NCBI GenBank assembly: GCA_012934845.2
Contig: WNNJ02001496.1
Location: 1 to 64,000 of the forward strand
Origin: Pomphorhynchus laevis
Lineage: Eukaryota > Acanthocephala > Palaeacanthocephala > Echinorhynchida > Pomphorhynchidae
Length of the DNA: 64,000 nucleotides
Direction of reading: 5' to 3'
Below, piece by piece: positions 11,478-24,393 of this stretch; within the stretch, counting starts at the first letter, position 1; each line of letters opens with the position of its first letter. The notes beneath the pieces are model-generated. The model saw only the letters and a program-made list of their open reading frames with translations, did not search any database and was not told the DNA's origin. The translations under genes and the position numbers were made by a program.

Positions 11478-13180
11478 GTAAGTAGCAACGAAGTTGAAAT
11501 TTGTCATTTATTGGATGTAGAATATTTAATGAGTCTATTTAAATATTGTTATTTTTCTACCTAAATAATTAATATCCAAATGCTCTTTTTAATTTAAATT
11601 ATATGGTAAAAGTATTATTTTACGATTCTAATAGATAAAGTTTATTTGTATGTATTTGAATTTTAAACTAAATCGTTGTTCTTAAAGCGATTATACTTGT
11701 CTCTTATTCTCGATTGTATTTTATACTGACTACATATTTAGCATATCGTAAATAACTATTTATAATTTCTAAAACATTTGGCTTCATTTTATAGAAATGC
11801 TTCATTATAGCTTTTAACACTAAACGTTGATGTATTTCAGTGATAATTAAATAAAACATTTTCATTCATTATAAAATCATATGGTTCTGGCTTTTTTCTT
11901 TATTTTAATATTACGTTTTCACTTTTTTGATGACGTGAGAATATTAACTGATTAATGCATAGATTTAATAGAATTTATATTGAAATCAAATGTTTGAATT
12001 GATCATCGTTGAGCTAGCATATTTTATTCTTACAATTTACATTTGTTAACCAGGAACAAGCATCATCCTGATAAGCACAACTTAGATGATCAGCACCATC
12101 CTGATCAGCACGACTTTTCTCCGATTTAAAGCTTTCACTTGTTCTTTATGATTATTAATTTGCTCTATTGTCTATTTATAATTTATCTTTTAATATTCTA
12201 TTGTAAATTAAGCTTTCACTCAAATATCATTCTTTTATGCTGATATATAAATTCAATATTTTTATAAAATTAAATTTATACGATCTGTCTATCAAATAAA
12301 TTGTATAAATTTCGAAATTTTGTGTAGGATCGATAATACTGATAGTGCCATCCTTATTAGGAAGCCAAATAATCTCATGATTAATCAGTCAGTCTCACTA
12401 AACCAGTCAGATACATATGTTCGTTCGAATAAAAAGTGACTATTAAAACTGTAACATGGCAATTAATAGAACCTGGTCTTTATGTTCCTTAGAATCAGTA
12501 AAATTAACGATCAATTTTAAATATTTACACTATTCATCAACGTTTATATTAACACTGTTATAACTATGTAATCAGCATTGACAACATATTCACTCAGAAT
12601 GTCTTTCCTATCCTAAACTACATTTATTAACTCTAACTCTGAATATTACATATCTGTGCTAATATTGTTGTCACTAAGAATGTATCATTCCAAATTTTTG
12701 AATTGTACCCAAGTCATGTCTAAAATTTTCCTGATACATAAATATATTATACAGCGATTTATCAATTAAAGTAGAAAATTCGCATACCACCTATGCATTA
12801 CACTTGACTTATTGAATTTTATCCTATTACCATTTCAGCTAGTTTTTCAAACTGCTTATGGTAACTTTGAATCACATATTTAAGTTAATTCGCAAGATGT
12901 AATAGATCTAGACAGTTTCTCATAGAACAATTGGAGCAAAGCTTGTTGCTTACCTTATGCCATTTACAAACTTTACATGAAGCTTACGTATCATTATAAG
13001 AACAACACTTGTTAGCATGGGACGCAACTTCTTGTCATTGTGAATGTGTTCGAAGTTCTATATCTATTATTGTAATTAAATCGTATTTTGAATGATCATA
13101 CCATACTTTTTTCATAAAAAAGTTTTTTGGGAAAAAATTTTTTTTTAATTACTGTTTAAAATAATAATTTTAATGTTTAG

Positions 13181-13225
13181 ATGGATTTACGATTTAATCA
13201 GTGAAACTGACGCCTTAATTGAATT
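13181..13225 (+). CDS. E5: 45-nt short mini-exon, paralogue of E4
   Basis: Acceptor ATGTTTAG, donor GTAAGT, phase 2 at both ends. The peptide WIYDLISETDALIE aligns with E4 (KFFDSIIEADASLE) along its length. The two share a non-standard length while differing at many residues, so the 45-nt form looks like a stable subtype and not a one-off deletion. It ends TT (split Leu). Confidence 0.77.
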
Positions 13226-13387
13226 GTAAGTAGTAACGAAGTTGAAATTAATCATTTATTAAATTTTTAAAAAAATTTTATGCTTAAATTCAAGTTTATT
13301 GTTCATTTTTCGACTCCACTTGTCTCTCATTCTCGATTGCATTTTATACTGACGACATATTTAGCATATCGTAAATCAAAAATTGAA

Positions 13388-13592
13388 TACCTTATTCGAT
13401 ACAGTATATAAAAATGTATATACCTTATATATAATATACCTTATTCAATACAGTATATAAAAATGTATATACCTTATATATAATATACCATATTCAATAC
13501 AGTATATAAAAATGTATATACCTTATATATAATATACCTTATTCAATACAGTATATAAAAATGTATATACCTTATATATAATATATATATAC
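13388..13592. repeat. Minisatellite, about 53-bp unit, four copies
   Basis: The unit TACCTTATTCAATACAGTAT...followed by AAAAATGTATATACC and a TATATAATA run repeats nearly perfectly four times. It sits 160 bp downstream of E5 inside the intron and ends in a TA-rich run. Confidence 0.85.
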
Positions 13593-13806
13593 TTTTTTAT
13601 ATATGACAGATGAATAATTGATAGCTGCCGAATTTGATTGCTTTTTTGAGTGATCTTTATATACAATGAATATATATTTTGTTTTCCTCACCTTTTTTAT
13701 TTTATATCTCACAGGCAAATATTTATTTAGTTTAAAAAACCGTTTTTATAATTATCTTCGAATATAAACAATCGCAATGAAAGATGTATAAATAAAGTTA
13801 ATTTAG

Positions 13807-13863
13807 ATACTCTGCACCAGTAATTTCAACTTTGGAGAATATACAAATGCGTCCTAAATCAAT
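13807..13863 (+). CDS. E6: probable 57-nt divergent mini-exon
   Basis: Found by its signals: AATTTAG acceptor and GTAAGT donor, 57 nt apart. The phase-2 frame is open for 18 codons, beginning YSAPVISTLE and ending IQMRPKS, and leaves AT. Sequence similarity to the other exons is weak. Length divisible by three, matching phase and array position support it, but chance cannot be excluded. The acceptor has little pyrimidine tract. Confidence 0.5.
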
Positions 13864-14157
13864 GTAAGTTGTTAACATGAGTTTCAAATACAACTCTAAA
13901 TTAAAATTTACTTAATTTAATTTTTTGATTGTAAAGAGTTGTCTTCAATTATTGTGAAATTTGCTTTAAATAAATACGAAGATGCATTAATATTAATTTT
14001 ATAAGATTAACGTCTTACAATAACATTGAAGTGTTTTATCGACCTCTAACTTTTTCATACATGATTTATTATATTTTTATCTGTTCATAATAATTCTAAG
14101 TTATAGAAATTCGTTTAAATTAAGGATATTTTCATATCCTCTATTTTTAACTTCTTA

Positions 14158-16720
14158 ACCCCGAGCCCGTGCTTTCCTGTATGAACGGATCAGCGTAGCC
14201 GTCCAGCTTGGAAATGCAGCATGCATAATGGATACCATGAGCGGAGGAGGGTCGTCAATGCTGCTTCCGTGATGGGTAAAAGCGTGATATTAAAGTATCT
14301 ATGTCGGCCCGGCATGAAGTTATCAAGACAGCACGAGTCTCAGGGAAATGGCAATTCTCACCGCCTCGTCCTCTAACCGGGTTCCCAGGGCCGAAATTGG
14401 TAGCGCATTGAGCCAAAAACCTAACTCATGTGTTGAGACAGCGATCGATCGCGCCTTGGAGGCCTCATACTGCAAACTTGAAGATATTCTACTGTGTATT
14501 TGTCTGATGAGGAGTAAATCCTAGACGGCCCGCTTGGTATCATTTTCAGGTGCTAAGATTTTCCCTGTTTTGGATAGTCATTCCTGTAGTCCAATACAAT
14601 AGTGCCGGCATAGTGGTTGGGAACTCAATCCCAAAAGGCACTCAACGTTGACATTGAAAGTACAATAAGACGATAACAAGGCGGCTAGTGCAACATCAAT
14701 TGTGTTACGAATCCCGATACCCCTATATAATACAGGAAGTGCGGCTTAGGACCATGCTTTCTCTATTAAGTGGCAGTTAAGAATATGTGCAAGATATCTC
14801 TTCAGCATTGATTCCAGCTTTTATACTCATCAGGGTGTTCGAAATATGAAACTGGGCGTAGTTTGTAAAGGAGCTTGGGCATATATAAGCAGTTTTTGAA
14901 TAGGAACAATTCTTCGTGGACAATAAGCTAAAATGAACGCTGACCTAGAAACTCCAATTGTGGCAAGATCATTTTTACTTCCTCTACACAATTAGCTGCT
15001 AAAACGCAGCTTCCTAAACGACAGCTTGTCGATAGAAATAAGATATATACCTGGGCAAATAAATTGAAATCGTTCGCAATCATCTGACGTTGTTCCTCAT
15101 CATGGACATTAATTAGCAACAATTGGCACTTTCGCGGATTCAAGTAGAGACCAAGTTTCAAAGAGTCATTAACTATTTGAGTTAGATCAGACAACGTTTT
15201 AAATGGGTTACCACCGATGGTTGCGACATCCCAATACCAGGCGTTAAAGTGCGCCTTAAGTGAGTGGACTAGTGGGTTGACGGCTAGAGCAAAACCTATG
15301 GGCCTGAGGGGGTCTCCTTGTTGCAATCCTGACTCTGACCATATAATTTGGTCTTCATACACGAGAAACGTTTTAGATCCGTAAGCCATGTAAAAGTATG
15401 GCAATGCTTCAGGGCATGATTCTTCACGGCATCGAGTAAGGCTAAGCGGCTGACAGTGTTTAAAGAATTTTTGAAGTCGCATTTTACCATAGCAAAAAGC
15501 ACCGAAATGTTTTCAATTAGCATTCTTAAGGAATGAACTATGGTTTCCGCACCACAAGGAGTGCAGCAACCTAATTAAACTGGACGAATATGACCATTGA
15601 CCTTGTTTGCCACTCGTCTGGAGAGTACCTTCGCGGCAACGCGTCGAATGGTCGTGCCGATCGCAATGGGACGAACCCCACCTCCCTTTTACTCCAGTGC
15701 ACATAAGGATGCCGAGAATAGGAAATGGATAACTTCAGGGGATAACCTACCACCAACTATTTGTCCAATGTCAATGCTAGTGCATTGAGAAGAATGTGGC
15801 CGCCTTCACCGGCTGCGAAGGAAACCAGATTTTTTAAATGTTTGGGACGAAGTCCGTTTAATCCGTGATCAGAGCCGCTTGGAAAGGAATCGATTGCGCT
15901 CCGACGTTCGGAAATTATACATGGATTAGGGCGATCATCTTAATCAGACGATGGAGGAATGGGAACTTTTTCGTTCGCGGATGGGTGTAAGGCTTGGAGC
16001 GCGGCAAGAGTTTCTTCTTTGTTTGTAGCAAACGATTTCTCTGACGAAAGTAGTCTAACAGCACCACGAATATATCCGTCAGCCAATTTCGCTGAAACTC
16101 GGCAGCCTAACCTTAAAGGATTTCGGGATTTCCCATCATCTGTTTCATGGGAATGCGCAGTGCCCGTGATGAATTACAAAAACATTTTGGGGAAGTGGAC
16201 AAGACAATCTTTGATGGCAGACGTGAGGGACTGGTCAGATGCGTCGGTCGTATTCATTACCAAACGTGGAAAAGCGAATAATCTCTGTCAATCCATCACA
16301 TTACCGATTTCAACACAGTCCGTGAGTAAGCCGGCGTACTACTGGGTTACGAGAAATCTAGCACCCTTCGGAATTCGCCTTACAATTTTGACGTGTTTTA
16401 ATTTTAGCATGCCAATAATGGATAAACCGAGACGATTCAATGGTGTCGCGTCTTCTGTGAGATCTGAATGAACCGATCCATTATTAGTAAGGTCAAGTAT
16501 ATGATGAGAGGTAGCCGGCATCCTCCCTGATCCTAAGCACCGCAGGGAGATAGGGCCGTGCTTCCTAAGATAACCAGAACCATTAAGTCGAAAGGTTCAA
16601 AGCAAACGACACAAGTGGCAGGCCGTTCCATCGTTCTTATTGTTTGTTTTAAAAGGCATGGATTGATTGCTTGCGGTACTCATCAGATACCAATTATGGT
16701 CGATCAATATATAGGCATAG
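14158..16720 (-). mobile_element. LINE-B remnant, antisense, catalytic box lost
   Basis: A block clearly richer in G+C than the introns. On the minus strand, 15482-14928 holds SGLQQGDPLRPIGFALAVNP (RT motif B), then AWYWDVATIGGNP where the family normally has Y-x-D-D, then LGLYLNPRKCQLLLIN. The catalytic aspartate pair is therefore gone. Both sides are full of stops and shifts; ends are approximate and no target-site duplication was found. The 170-codon ORF at 15959-16471 on the plus strand is antisense to the element and not claimed. Confidence 0.75.
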
Positions 16721-16790
16721 GGGGTGATTTAATATTGTTCTTTAAGTGTATGTTTATTAGAATGAATAATCAGCAATTAGTGAATAATTA

Positions 16791-17610
16791 GCAAATAATC
16801 AGTAATTAGTGATTTAATCTTCAGAACATATATATCTTTTACAACGTAAATCATCGTAAATCTCTGTAAATATCTACGTAGATATATTCTTTCTTCAGCA
16901 ACTTTCTTTCTTTTAACGTATATATAAATGAAATAATGAATTTTAAAAATTCAAATTTCATTTGTTTAATGTTTTCAAAATTCTATGCTTATATTGTGTA
17001 TATCACTGTTCTGTTATGTATACAAAGAAAATGTGTGAATTATGTTTACTAGCTTGAACAAAGCTTTATATTTACACTTTTTCTCATTGTGTTTTTATAT
17101 TCTTTAGCTTGTAAACAATTTCCTAAAAAGTATTTTCGTGAAGGAGCACCAAAACAATTAATTAGATTCTCTAATGAATGTATAAAAATCAAATCAGCTT
17201 ACTGCACCTACGTATTTAAAAAATAATAAAGCTAAATCAATAAATCACAATTTAATAATTAGATAATAAATAATTATAAATAATAAATATTTGTTGCAAT
17301 ATTTTATATAATTTATATCAAGTCAAAATAAAAAATTGAAATATAAAATAACAGTCATTTTTATGAATTGACCAATAAATAAGAAGCATTATATTTAAAT
17401 ATTACAATAGTATAAAATTATAATATTGTAATATAATAATATAAAATATTATTATATTATTTTATTCTATAATAATTCTATAATAATTCTATTTATTACA
17501 ATATTCTATTATACAAATTTCGATCATTTCTGTAAAAACGGGCTTGTATGTTACTGATAGAAGTTTTGCTTAATATTTTGCTGAAATTTTATAAAAATGG
17601 TAATGTTTAG
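16791..17610 (+). other. Intron upstream of E7
   Basis: AT-rich. ACAAAGAAAATGTGTGAATT near 17020 is the intron motif that also lies downstream of B exons at 28420, 51704 and 61609. A sequence near 17355 resembles the flank of PLE ends at 37060 and 63920. Confidence 0.5.
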
Positions 17611-17676
17611 GAAGTTTTACAATACCACCTTTGAAGCAAATTCTTCACTATATATTAATGGCCACATACCTTATAT
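17611..17676 (+). CDS. E7: 66-nt B-type mini-exon
   Basis: Acceptor ATGTTTAG, donor GTAAGT. The peptide begins KFYNTTFEAN and ends INGHIPY, with NTT and NSS sequons. It begins with G, so a preceding TT gives Leu and a preceding AT gives Met. It opens a three-exon block (E7-E9) whose duplicate is E10-E12, and differs from its paralogue E10 at 13 of 66 positions by eye. Confidence 0.85.
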
Positions 17677-19131
17677 GTAAGTAGCGACTATTTTTTGTTT
17701 AAAATATGTGTAATGTTATTTTACAAATTTTTCTCATTAGTATTTGCTCCAAATTTCTGATAGCACTATTTTCGCATTGCGTTCTTCTTGTTTAGCATTA
17801 ATTAACAATAAAGAACATATAATAAAAGATATGCAATCCAATGTTATGCCACAGCTTTACTCTTTCATATCTGTTTGTATTAAAAACACTTTTGAAAACG
17901 GTTTTTAATTGTTATTTAATTAATTGTTTATAATTGAGTTAAATTTAAATAATAATCAAATTGATATAATCTCTTTAAATACAAATTATACTAACATTAC
18001 TTTATTATCAACTCTAATTGTTTTACATTTTACGTTTTTTAGCATGGATGTTTTGTTTTTTAAATGATGATATTTAGCAAATTCATTTGTCTCGTTGCTA
18101 ACTTCCTAACTTTAATTATTTACAAATTAACTGCAACAAAAGTATTAGAGCTGGGCCAAACTAATGACATTTTATTTTGATATTTCGTTAACCTCTGTTG
18201 TCATCTACAGAAAATTACAATTCAATTGTGAATATTCAATTCTTACAAATTCAATTGTTTCATCGAATTGTGGTTTCTGAAAATGCTAAAAGAGATTAGC
18301 AATATATCAAAATAGAACTTCTTCCTTTATTGATCCGATTATTATAATTATTCATCAATAATGGATCATTATCAACTATTTACAATTAACTAATACATTA
18401 ATAGCTTTGCAAAATTTATGAAGTACAGAATGAAAACTGTCATTCTGACATTTTTATAGAATATCTCCATTTATTTTGGAGTATTTAATTAATTAAAAAA
18501 TATATTTCTATATCATTAGGATTTCTGCTGTAATTGCATTATCTAAATAAAATTATCTAAATAAAATCTATATAATATCTACATTATCTACATAAAATTA
18601 CGAATTTTAATATGATATGTATATGACAATTAGCTTACGAACAACCGTGACTTAATGATTATCGCGATGTGACTATTTTTTAATCTAATTGTTTACTCGT
18701 AATTCAGTCAAAAGCTAAATGAATGAAATGAATTAAAATATTTTTTAATTTATATTTTTATTTCATTGAGCTTGCTCCTATTATTTGCATGCTATGTCTA
18801 CATTCTTTGTTCTTTGCTTACATAATATGGCATTTGGTAGAAATATAGACACTGAAAATGTCTCTTACAAAATTCTCTCGTGTGATCATCAACATCATAC
18901 GTATGCAATCTCTGTATTATTTGCAGCGAGCATTTTTTTACAAGTTCTTTGGAAATAATTCTGCTCTTTTTCTAAACCAATATTAAGTTTGATAAGTCAA
19001 AAATATTTTTTAAATTTATATAAATTTGCATATTATATATTCTTTAAACTGAAATATTACAAAATATTTTATGACGAGCAATAAGCATTAAAACACTGTC
19101 CTATATTTTTGTTCATGTAATTGTTGTTTAG

Positions 19132-19197
19132 AGAATTTCACGATTCAACTGTCAAGTCACAGTTTTTGATGGATATCCATAATAATATTCGTTCGAT
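19132..19197 (+). CDS. E8: 66-nt mini-exon, A-class start, AT end
   Basis: Acceptor TTGTTTAG, donor GTAAGT; only the phase-2 frame is open. The peptide begins EFHDSTVKSQ and ends DIHNNIRS. The first 9 codons are identical to E11 and the upstream intron is nearly identical over about 1.3 kb, but the second half and downstream intron differ sharply, placing a homology breakpoint inside the exon. Confidence 0.85.
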
Positions 19198-19993
19198 GTA
19201 AGTATCTATAGTTTTAAAATTTACCATTTCTACGGTAATATTTCAAATTTCGATATATGCATTTATTATACAATAATTATTCCGTGCTGCTATAACAACA
19301 AGTTTTACTTTCGTTTCAGAACTTGTGTTTATTTGTAAACTCATCTTTGTTTTAAAAAGAATTTAAATAAATAACGTTATAAAACTCAATTTTTTCATGT
19401 AAAAATTTGATTGATTTTTAATTTATTGATTTTTATTTACAATCATGTAAAATTATTTAAATGCATTATTACAAGATGTTATTAGGTTGAGATGTTTTAT
19501 TATAAACAAACGGCACATATACTTTTATGCAATCTCCCTGATTGCTACATTCTGATTTAAATTTAATTAAAATATAACTTATATCCTTGTTTAATTATGA
19601 GCATGTTGTATTCAGTGAAATACTCCAATATCTTTGATAGCTATATTTTTTTGTAAAAATTTACGGAGTAATGTATGCTGTATGCTTGGATTCTAATTTA
19701 GTTGAAACTTGTAATTTAGTATTTTGAAAGATTGTTTAAGGCCTGAGTTTATTCATACTTATTAAGAACGAATATATTACTTAATGTTCATATACCTACA
19801 ATATTATTTTACCTTACATTTAATTTTGTACAAAAAAAGCATTTTTTATAACTAAATTTTAAATATTACAAAAGCACCATTTCCAGTTTGTATTAAAATT
19901 CAGTTTAAAATAGTTTAAAAATTTAAATGGTACTCTTTTACATTTTAATAAATTACTTTCATTTTCATGAAATGAATAATATTTGATATTTAG

Positions 19994-20059
19994 AAAGTTG
20001 TACGGAACTATCTTTGAATTTAACTCTTCACTTGTCTTTAATGGCAACGTTAGACAAAT
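19994..20059 (+). CDS. E9: 66-nt B-type mini-exon, identical to E12
   Basis: Acceptor ATATTTAG, donor GTAAGT. The peptide begins KLYGTIFEFN and ends VFNGNVRQ, with an NSS sequon. The exon and flanks (19838-20221) are identical by eye to 24238-24621, so this is a very recent copy. Leu replaces the usual Phe at the second residue. Confidence 0.87.
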
Positions 20060-22368
20060 GTAAGTAACGCTGAATTTTAAATCGATTATTCTTAAACCGA
20101 TTGTTGCTAATCAATGATGTTATAAACAATAGTTAAATGATATTAATCAATGCATTTTGTTACCTCTCTAAATGTTTTAATTTTTATGAATTCTCTTTAA
20201 TGTTTTTTATATTTTGCAATCATTTGATAAGGCATAATCAAATCAAAATCAATATGTGAAAAACATTCAAAATACCATCTTTGACTTTGATAGCAAATGT
20301 ATCTAAGTTTTTTAAGGTTTTGCACCATATCATATTTAAAAATCATCAATTGAATCTTGATCGCCCACACAGGAAATAATCGATATAAAGCTCAAAACTT
20401 TAAAAAGTAACACAATGTAAATACGAAAATGTTGTACACGACGCACATTTGCACACATTGGAATAGTATGTTGTGCCGTCGCACAACACATTAGTAATAC
20501 TGGTCACTGCCCGGATATTGACTCTGCAAATATTGACGAGGTTTTACCTCATCTAAAAACTAGGTTTGCCTCGGATCACTATTGTAAGTCCTATGAGCAT
20601 AAAGGTGTAGAGGGAAACAATATAGTTCATGATCCAGTGTTTTCATTGATATATTTTTTGCAGTGACTGTATTTTTTTATATTTTAGTTTTTAAGATGTT
20701 TTATTTTGTAGTTTTTTTCTCTGGAATCTAAATTGTATTTTTAATTATTCAGTTTGTATTATTTTTTCTATTGATCGGAATGAATTTCTTGTTAATTACT
20801 AAAAGAAAAAGAAAAACATTGTTCCTTGATTAATGTATGCAAGAAGACCATAACATTATTTTGGACATCTCTAATTTTCTTGTCGCGATTTTCAAATTTA
20901 CATTATCAAAATATTGCTCAATATGGATTTAAGGTGACAATTTTAATATCAAATCATTTTAAAAGTTTACATTTTCATTTTACTTTTGAGATGTTACAAA
21001 AATTTAGTAACAAATCATAATAATAACAAATCATTACTAATTGTTTTTGATTTGTTAATTTTTAGATATATTTTATATTTTTATATTTTTTAATTGTAAT
21101 ACATGCTCGTTTCTGCTCAGTGTATTTTTTGTTTTTATTGTCCTTTAAACTGACGGTATGTAGTCGTTTTCCTAAAATGGTATAAAATGCACAAAGTTCA
21201 AGAGCATCTGATACAATTCCTAATAATATTAATATTGATGTAATAATATGTAATATCATATATGTTCCTTGATACATTTAAATTATAGGAAAATTACAAT
21301 TTTAATTAAATATATATATGTAAATATATTTAATAAAATATATGTATAATTAAATGTATATTTCTTTGTACATTTAAATTATTAAATATTGTAAATCTTT
21401 CAAAATATGAACATTTATTTAAAAAATGGTAATTTTTTAATTTCCGCTAATTAGGTGAGTAACATATTTTCACAATTTACGATTTATTTCAATTTTTATA
21501 TATTATTTTAATAATAAGGTTTAATATATTGTTATATTTATATAGCATTAATATTGAGGTAATAATATATAGTATCATATTTGTTCCTTATAAACAGGAA
21601 CATAAATAGAACATAAAACGAAACATTGTACTCAAACACAATACAAGAAATGAGCGTTGGTTGGAAACGTTCTACTTTCAATTTGAAAACCTGCATTTTT
21701 TCAATTAAGACTAAAAATTTAATTAATAGTGGTCAACTAATACTGCAATGTAGCATACTACTGTTGGCCCTCTAGATATGATTAAAGCAACGAGCAGTGC
21801 CATCAACAAGCATTGAAACGGCGGACTTATGATATCAAAATTTTATACAACGAAACAAATTACATTTGCTTTATCGCATTTGAATCATTGTATTTTCAAA
21901 ATGTGTGGGTCATTTTGTGTGAGTCTAATGAATCAAATGAATCATGTCAATCAAATGTTCTAGTTCATTATAATAATGTTTTATTTAATTTAATTATTTA
22001 AATTTTCTTTTAATTGAAATTAAAATAAAATTTTAAAAAAACATTTTCTTGTTTTATTTTTAAAAATATAATATTTGATAAAAACCCTTTAATTTCAGTT
22101 TTTGATATCATTCATAACAAGTAAATCGGAATTTTTTTATTTATTTTTCTGTTTAATATATTATAATGTTTAATGTAATTTTATCGATCAAACTTTTTTT
22201 ATTCTCTGTTTTTGATATATACTCGATTTACATTACATTGTTCTTATGAATTTACCTCACCTTGCTACAGTTTTAACTCATGGTGTCAAATGCATTATTA
22301 TAGACCTGGCATATAATTTTTCAAAACTAAATTAATCTTTGCATTTTTATGAAACTATTAATGTTAAG
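20060..22368 (+). other. Intron E9-E10
   Basis: AT-rich and mostly featureless. 20430-20640 holds a possible PLE fragment (separate entry). Small ORFs at 20826-21020 and 21813-22001 lack splice context or motifs and are not claimed. Confidence 0.5.
20430..20645 (+). pseudogene. Possible GIY-YIG (PLE) fragment
   Basis: Plus-strand reading AVAQHISNTGHCPDID resembles the middle of a PLE-type GIY-YIG nuclease and parallels SAVAQHFV...FENASIL in the better remnant at 54.2-54.4 kb. It is locally richer in G+C. The diagnostic GIY and YIG parts are absent, so this is weak. Confidence 0.3.
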
Positions 22369-22434
22369 GGACCTTTACAACATTACTTTTGAAGCAAACT
22401 CTTCAATATATATTAAGGGCCAAATATCTAATAT
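22369..22434 (+). CDS. E10: 66-nt B-type mini-exon
   Basis: The acceptor is TTAAG instead of TTTAG; donor GTAAGT. The peptide begins DLYNITFEAN and ends IKGQISN, with NIT and NSS sequons. Paralogue of E7 with many residue changes while intron sequence further downstream is nearly identical. Frame and length are intact, so the weaker acceptor may be tolerated or may lower use. Confidence 0.82.
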
Positions 22435-23962
22435 GTAAGTAACGACCAATGGTATATGTTTATTATTTAAAATATGTGTAATGTTATTTTACTATTTTTT
22501 CTCATTAGTATTTGCTTCACGTCTGATAGCCTATACCTTGCGTTGCGTTCTTCCTGTTTAGCATTAATTAAGAATAAAGAACATATAATTAAAGATATGC
22601 AATCCCATTTTATGCGACAGCTTAACTCTTTTATATCTGTTTGTATTAAAAACACTTTTGAAAACGGTTTTTAATTGTTATTTAATTAATTGTTTATAAT
22701 TGAGTTAAATTTAAATAATAATCAAATTGATATAATCTCTTTAAATACAAATTATACTAACATTACTTTATTATCAACTCTAATTGTTTTACATTTTACG
22801 TTTTTTAGCATGGATGTTTTGTTTTTTAAATGATGATATTTAGCAATAAATTTCCTATATTAATTTCCAATTGATATTTAATTAATTGTTTATAATCCAG
22901 TAACAAATTCAAATTCTCTTGTCTCGTTGCTAACTTCCTAACTTTAATTATTTACAAATTAACTGCAACAAAAGTATTAGAGCTGGGCCAAACTAATGAC
23001 ATTTTATTTTGATATTTCGTTAACCTCTGTTGTCATCTACAGAAAATTACAATTCAATTGTGAATATTCAATTCTTACAAATTCAATTGTTTCATCGAAT
23101 TATGGTTTCTGAAAATGCTAAAAGAGGTCAGCAATATATCAAAATAGAACTTCTTCCTTTATTGATCCGATTATTATAATTATTCATCAATAATGGATCA
23201 TTATCAACTATTTACAATTAACTAATACATTAATAGCTTTGCAAAATTTATGAAGTACAGAATGAAAACTGTCATTCTGACATTTTTATAGAATATCTCC
23301 ATTTATTTTGGAGTATTTAATTAATTAAAAAATATATTTCTATATCATTAGGATTTCTGCTGTAATTGCATTATCTAAATAAAATTATCTAAATAAAATC
23401 TATATAATATCTACATTATCTACATAAAATTACGAGTTTTAATACGATATGTATATGACAATTAGCTTACGAACAACCGTGACTTAATGATTATCGCGAT
23501 GTGACTATTTTTTAATCTAATTGTTTACTCGTAATTCAGTCAAAAGCTAAATGAATGAAATGAATTAAAATATTTTTTAATTTATATTTTTATTTCATTG
23601 AGCTTGCTCCTATTATTTGCATGCTATGTCTACATTCTTTGTTCTTTGCTTACATAATATGGCATTTGGTAGAAATATAGACACTGAAAATGTCTCTTAC
23701 AAAATTCTCTCGTGTGATCATCAACATCATACGTATGCAATCTCTGTATTATTTGCAGCGAGCATTTTTTTACAAGTTCTTTGGAAATAATTCTGCTCTT
23801 TTTCTGAACCAATATTAAGTTTGATAAGTCAAAAATATTTTTTAATTTATATAAATTTGCATATTATATATTCTTTAAACTGAAATATTACAAAATATTT
23901 TATGACGAGCAATAAGCATTAAAACACTGTCCTATATTTTTGTTCATGTAATTGTTGTTTAG

Positions 23963-24028
23963 AGAATTTCACGATTCAACTGTCAAGTCACATATTTTTC
24001 TGAATATCGTTGATAATATTTATTCGGT
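23963..24028 (+). CDS. E11: 66-nt mini-exon, half shared with E8
   Basis: Acceptor TTGTTTAG, donor GTAAGT. The peptide begins EFHDSTVKSH and ends NIVDNIYS and the exon ends GT, giving a Val split codon, the only such case here. Its 5' half and upstream intron match E8; its 3' half and downstream intron do not. The reading frame survives the switch. Confidence 0.85.
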
Positions 24029-24393
24029 GTAAGTATCTATTGTTTTTAAATTAACAATTTTTAAATTTACATTTTAAATTTGAATGTAATCATTTATTAT
24101 GCAATAAATGATCAACTATTTCACAATTATTTATTTACGTAGCAAACGTTTATACATACTAATTAGGAACAAATAAATTACTACATTTCCACAGTTTGAC
24201 AAAATAATTTTACCTTACATTTAATTTTGTACAACAAAGCATTTTTTATAACTAAATTTTAAATATTACAAAAGCACCATTTCCAGTTTGTATTAAAATT
24301 CAGTTTAAAATAGTTTAAAAATTTAAATGGTACTCTTTTACATTTTAATAAATTACTTTCATTTTCATGAAATGAATAATATTTGATATTTAG

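Larger units (their letters stand above)
11150..13260 (+). repeat. Tandem duplication carrying E4 and E5
   Basis: The upstream part (ATGTAATAGACTTAGACAG... to TTTACTTTAAGCTTGC at 11170-11260) recurs at 12895-12985, and each copy is followed by a 45-nt exon and a similar donor intron start (GTAAGTAGCAACGAAGTTGA or GTAAGTAGTAACGAAGTTGA). The offset is about 1.73-1.75 kb. Confidence 0.75.
17680..20221 (+). repeat. Segmental duplication, copy 1 (with E8, E9)
   Basis: About 17830-19175 is nearly identical to 22585-24005, including a fold-back element (18150-18345), and 19838-20221 is identical by eye to 24238-24621. The middle (19176-19837) does not match, so the copy is a mosaic. E7 and E10 at the left edge are related but more diverged. 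Confidence 0.85.

Noticed and set aside
12050-12120. Repeated CATCCTGATAAGCAC / CATCCTGATCAGCACG as a ribozyme
   Set aside because: No GAAA or stem arrangement; only a short local repeat.
14928-16471. Long ORFs on both strands in the 15-16.5 kb region as host genes
   Set aside because: Minus-strand motifs are those of a LINE reverse transcriptase; the 170-codon plus-strand ORF is its antisense shadow.
20561-20600. TATT-GTAAGT at 20580 as a mini-exon donor
   Set aside because: No acceptor 45-66 nt upstream and the reading resembles a PLE fragment.
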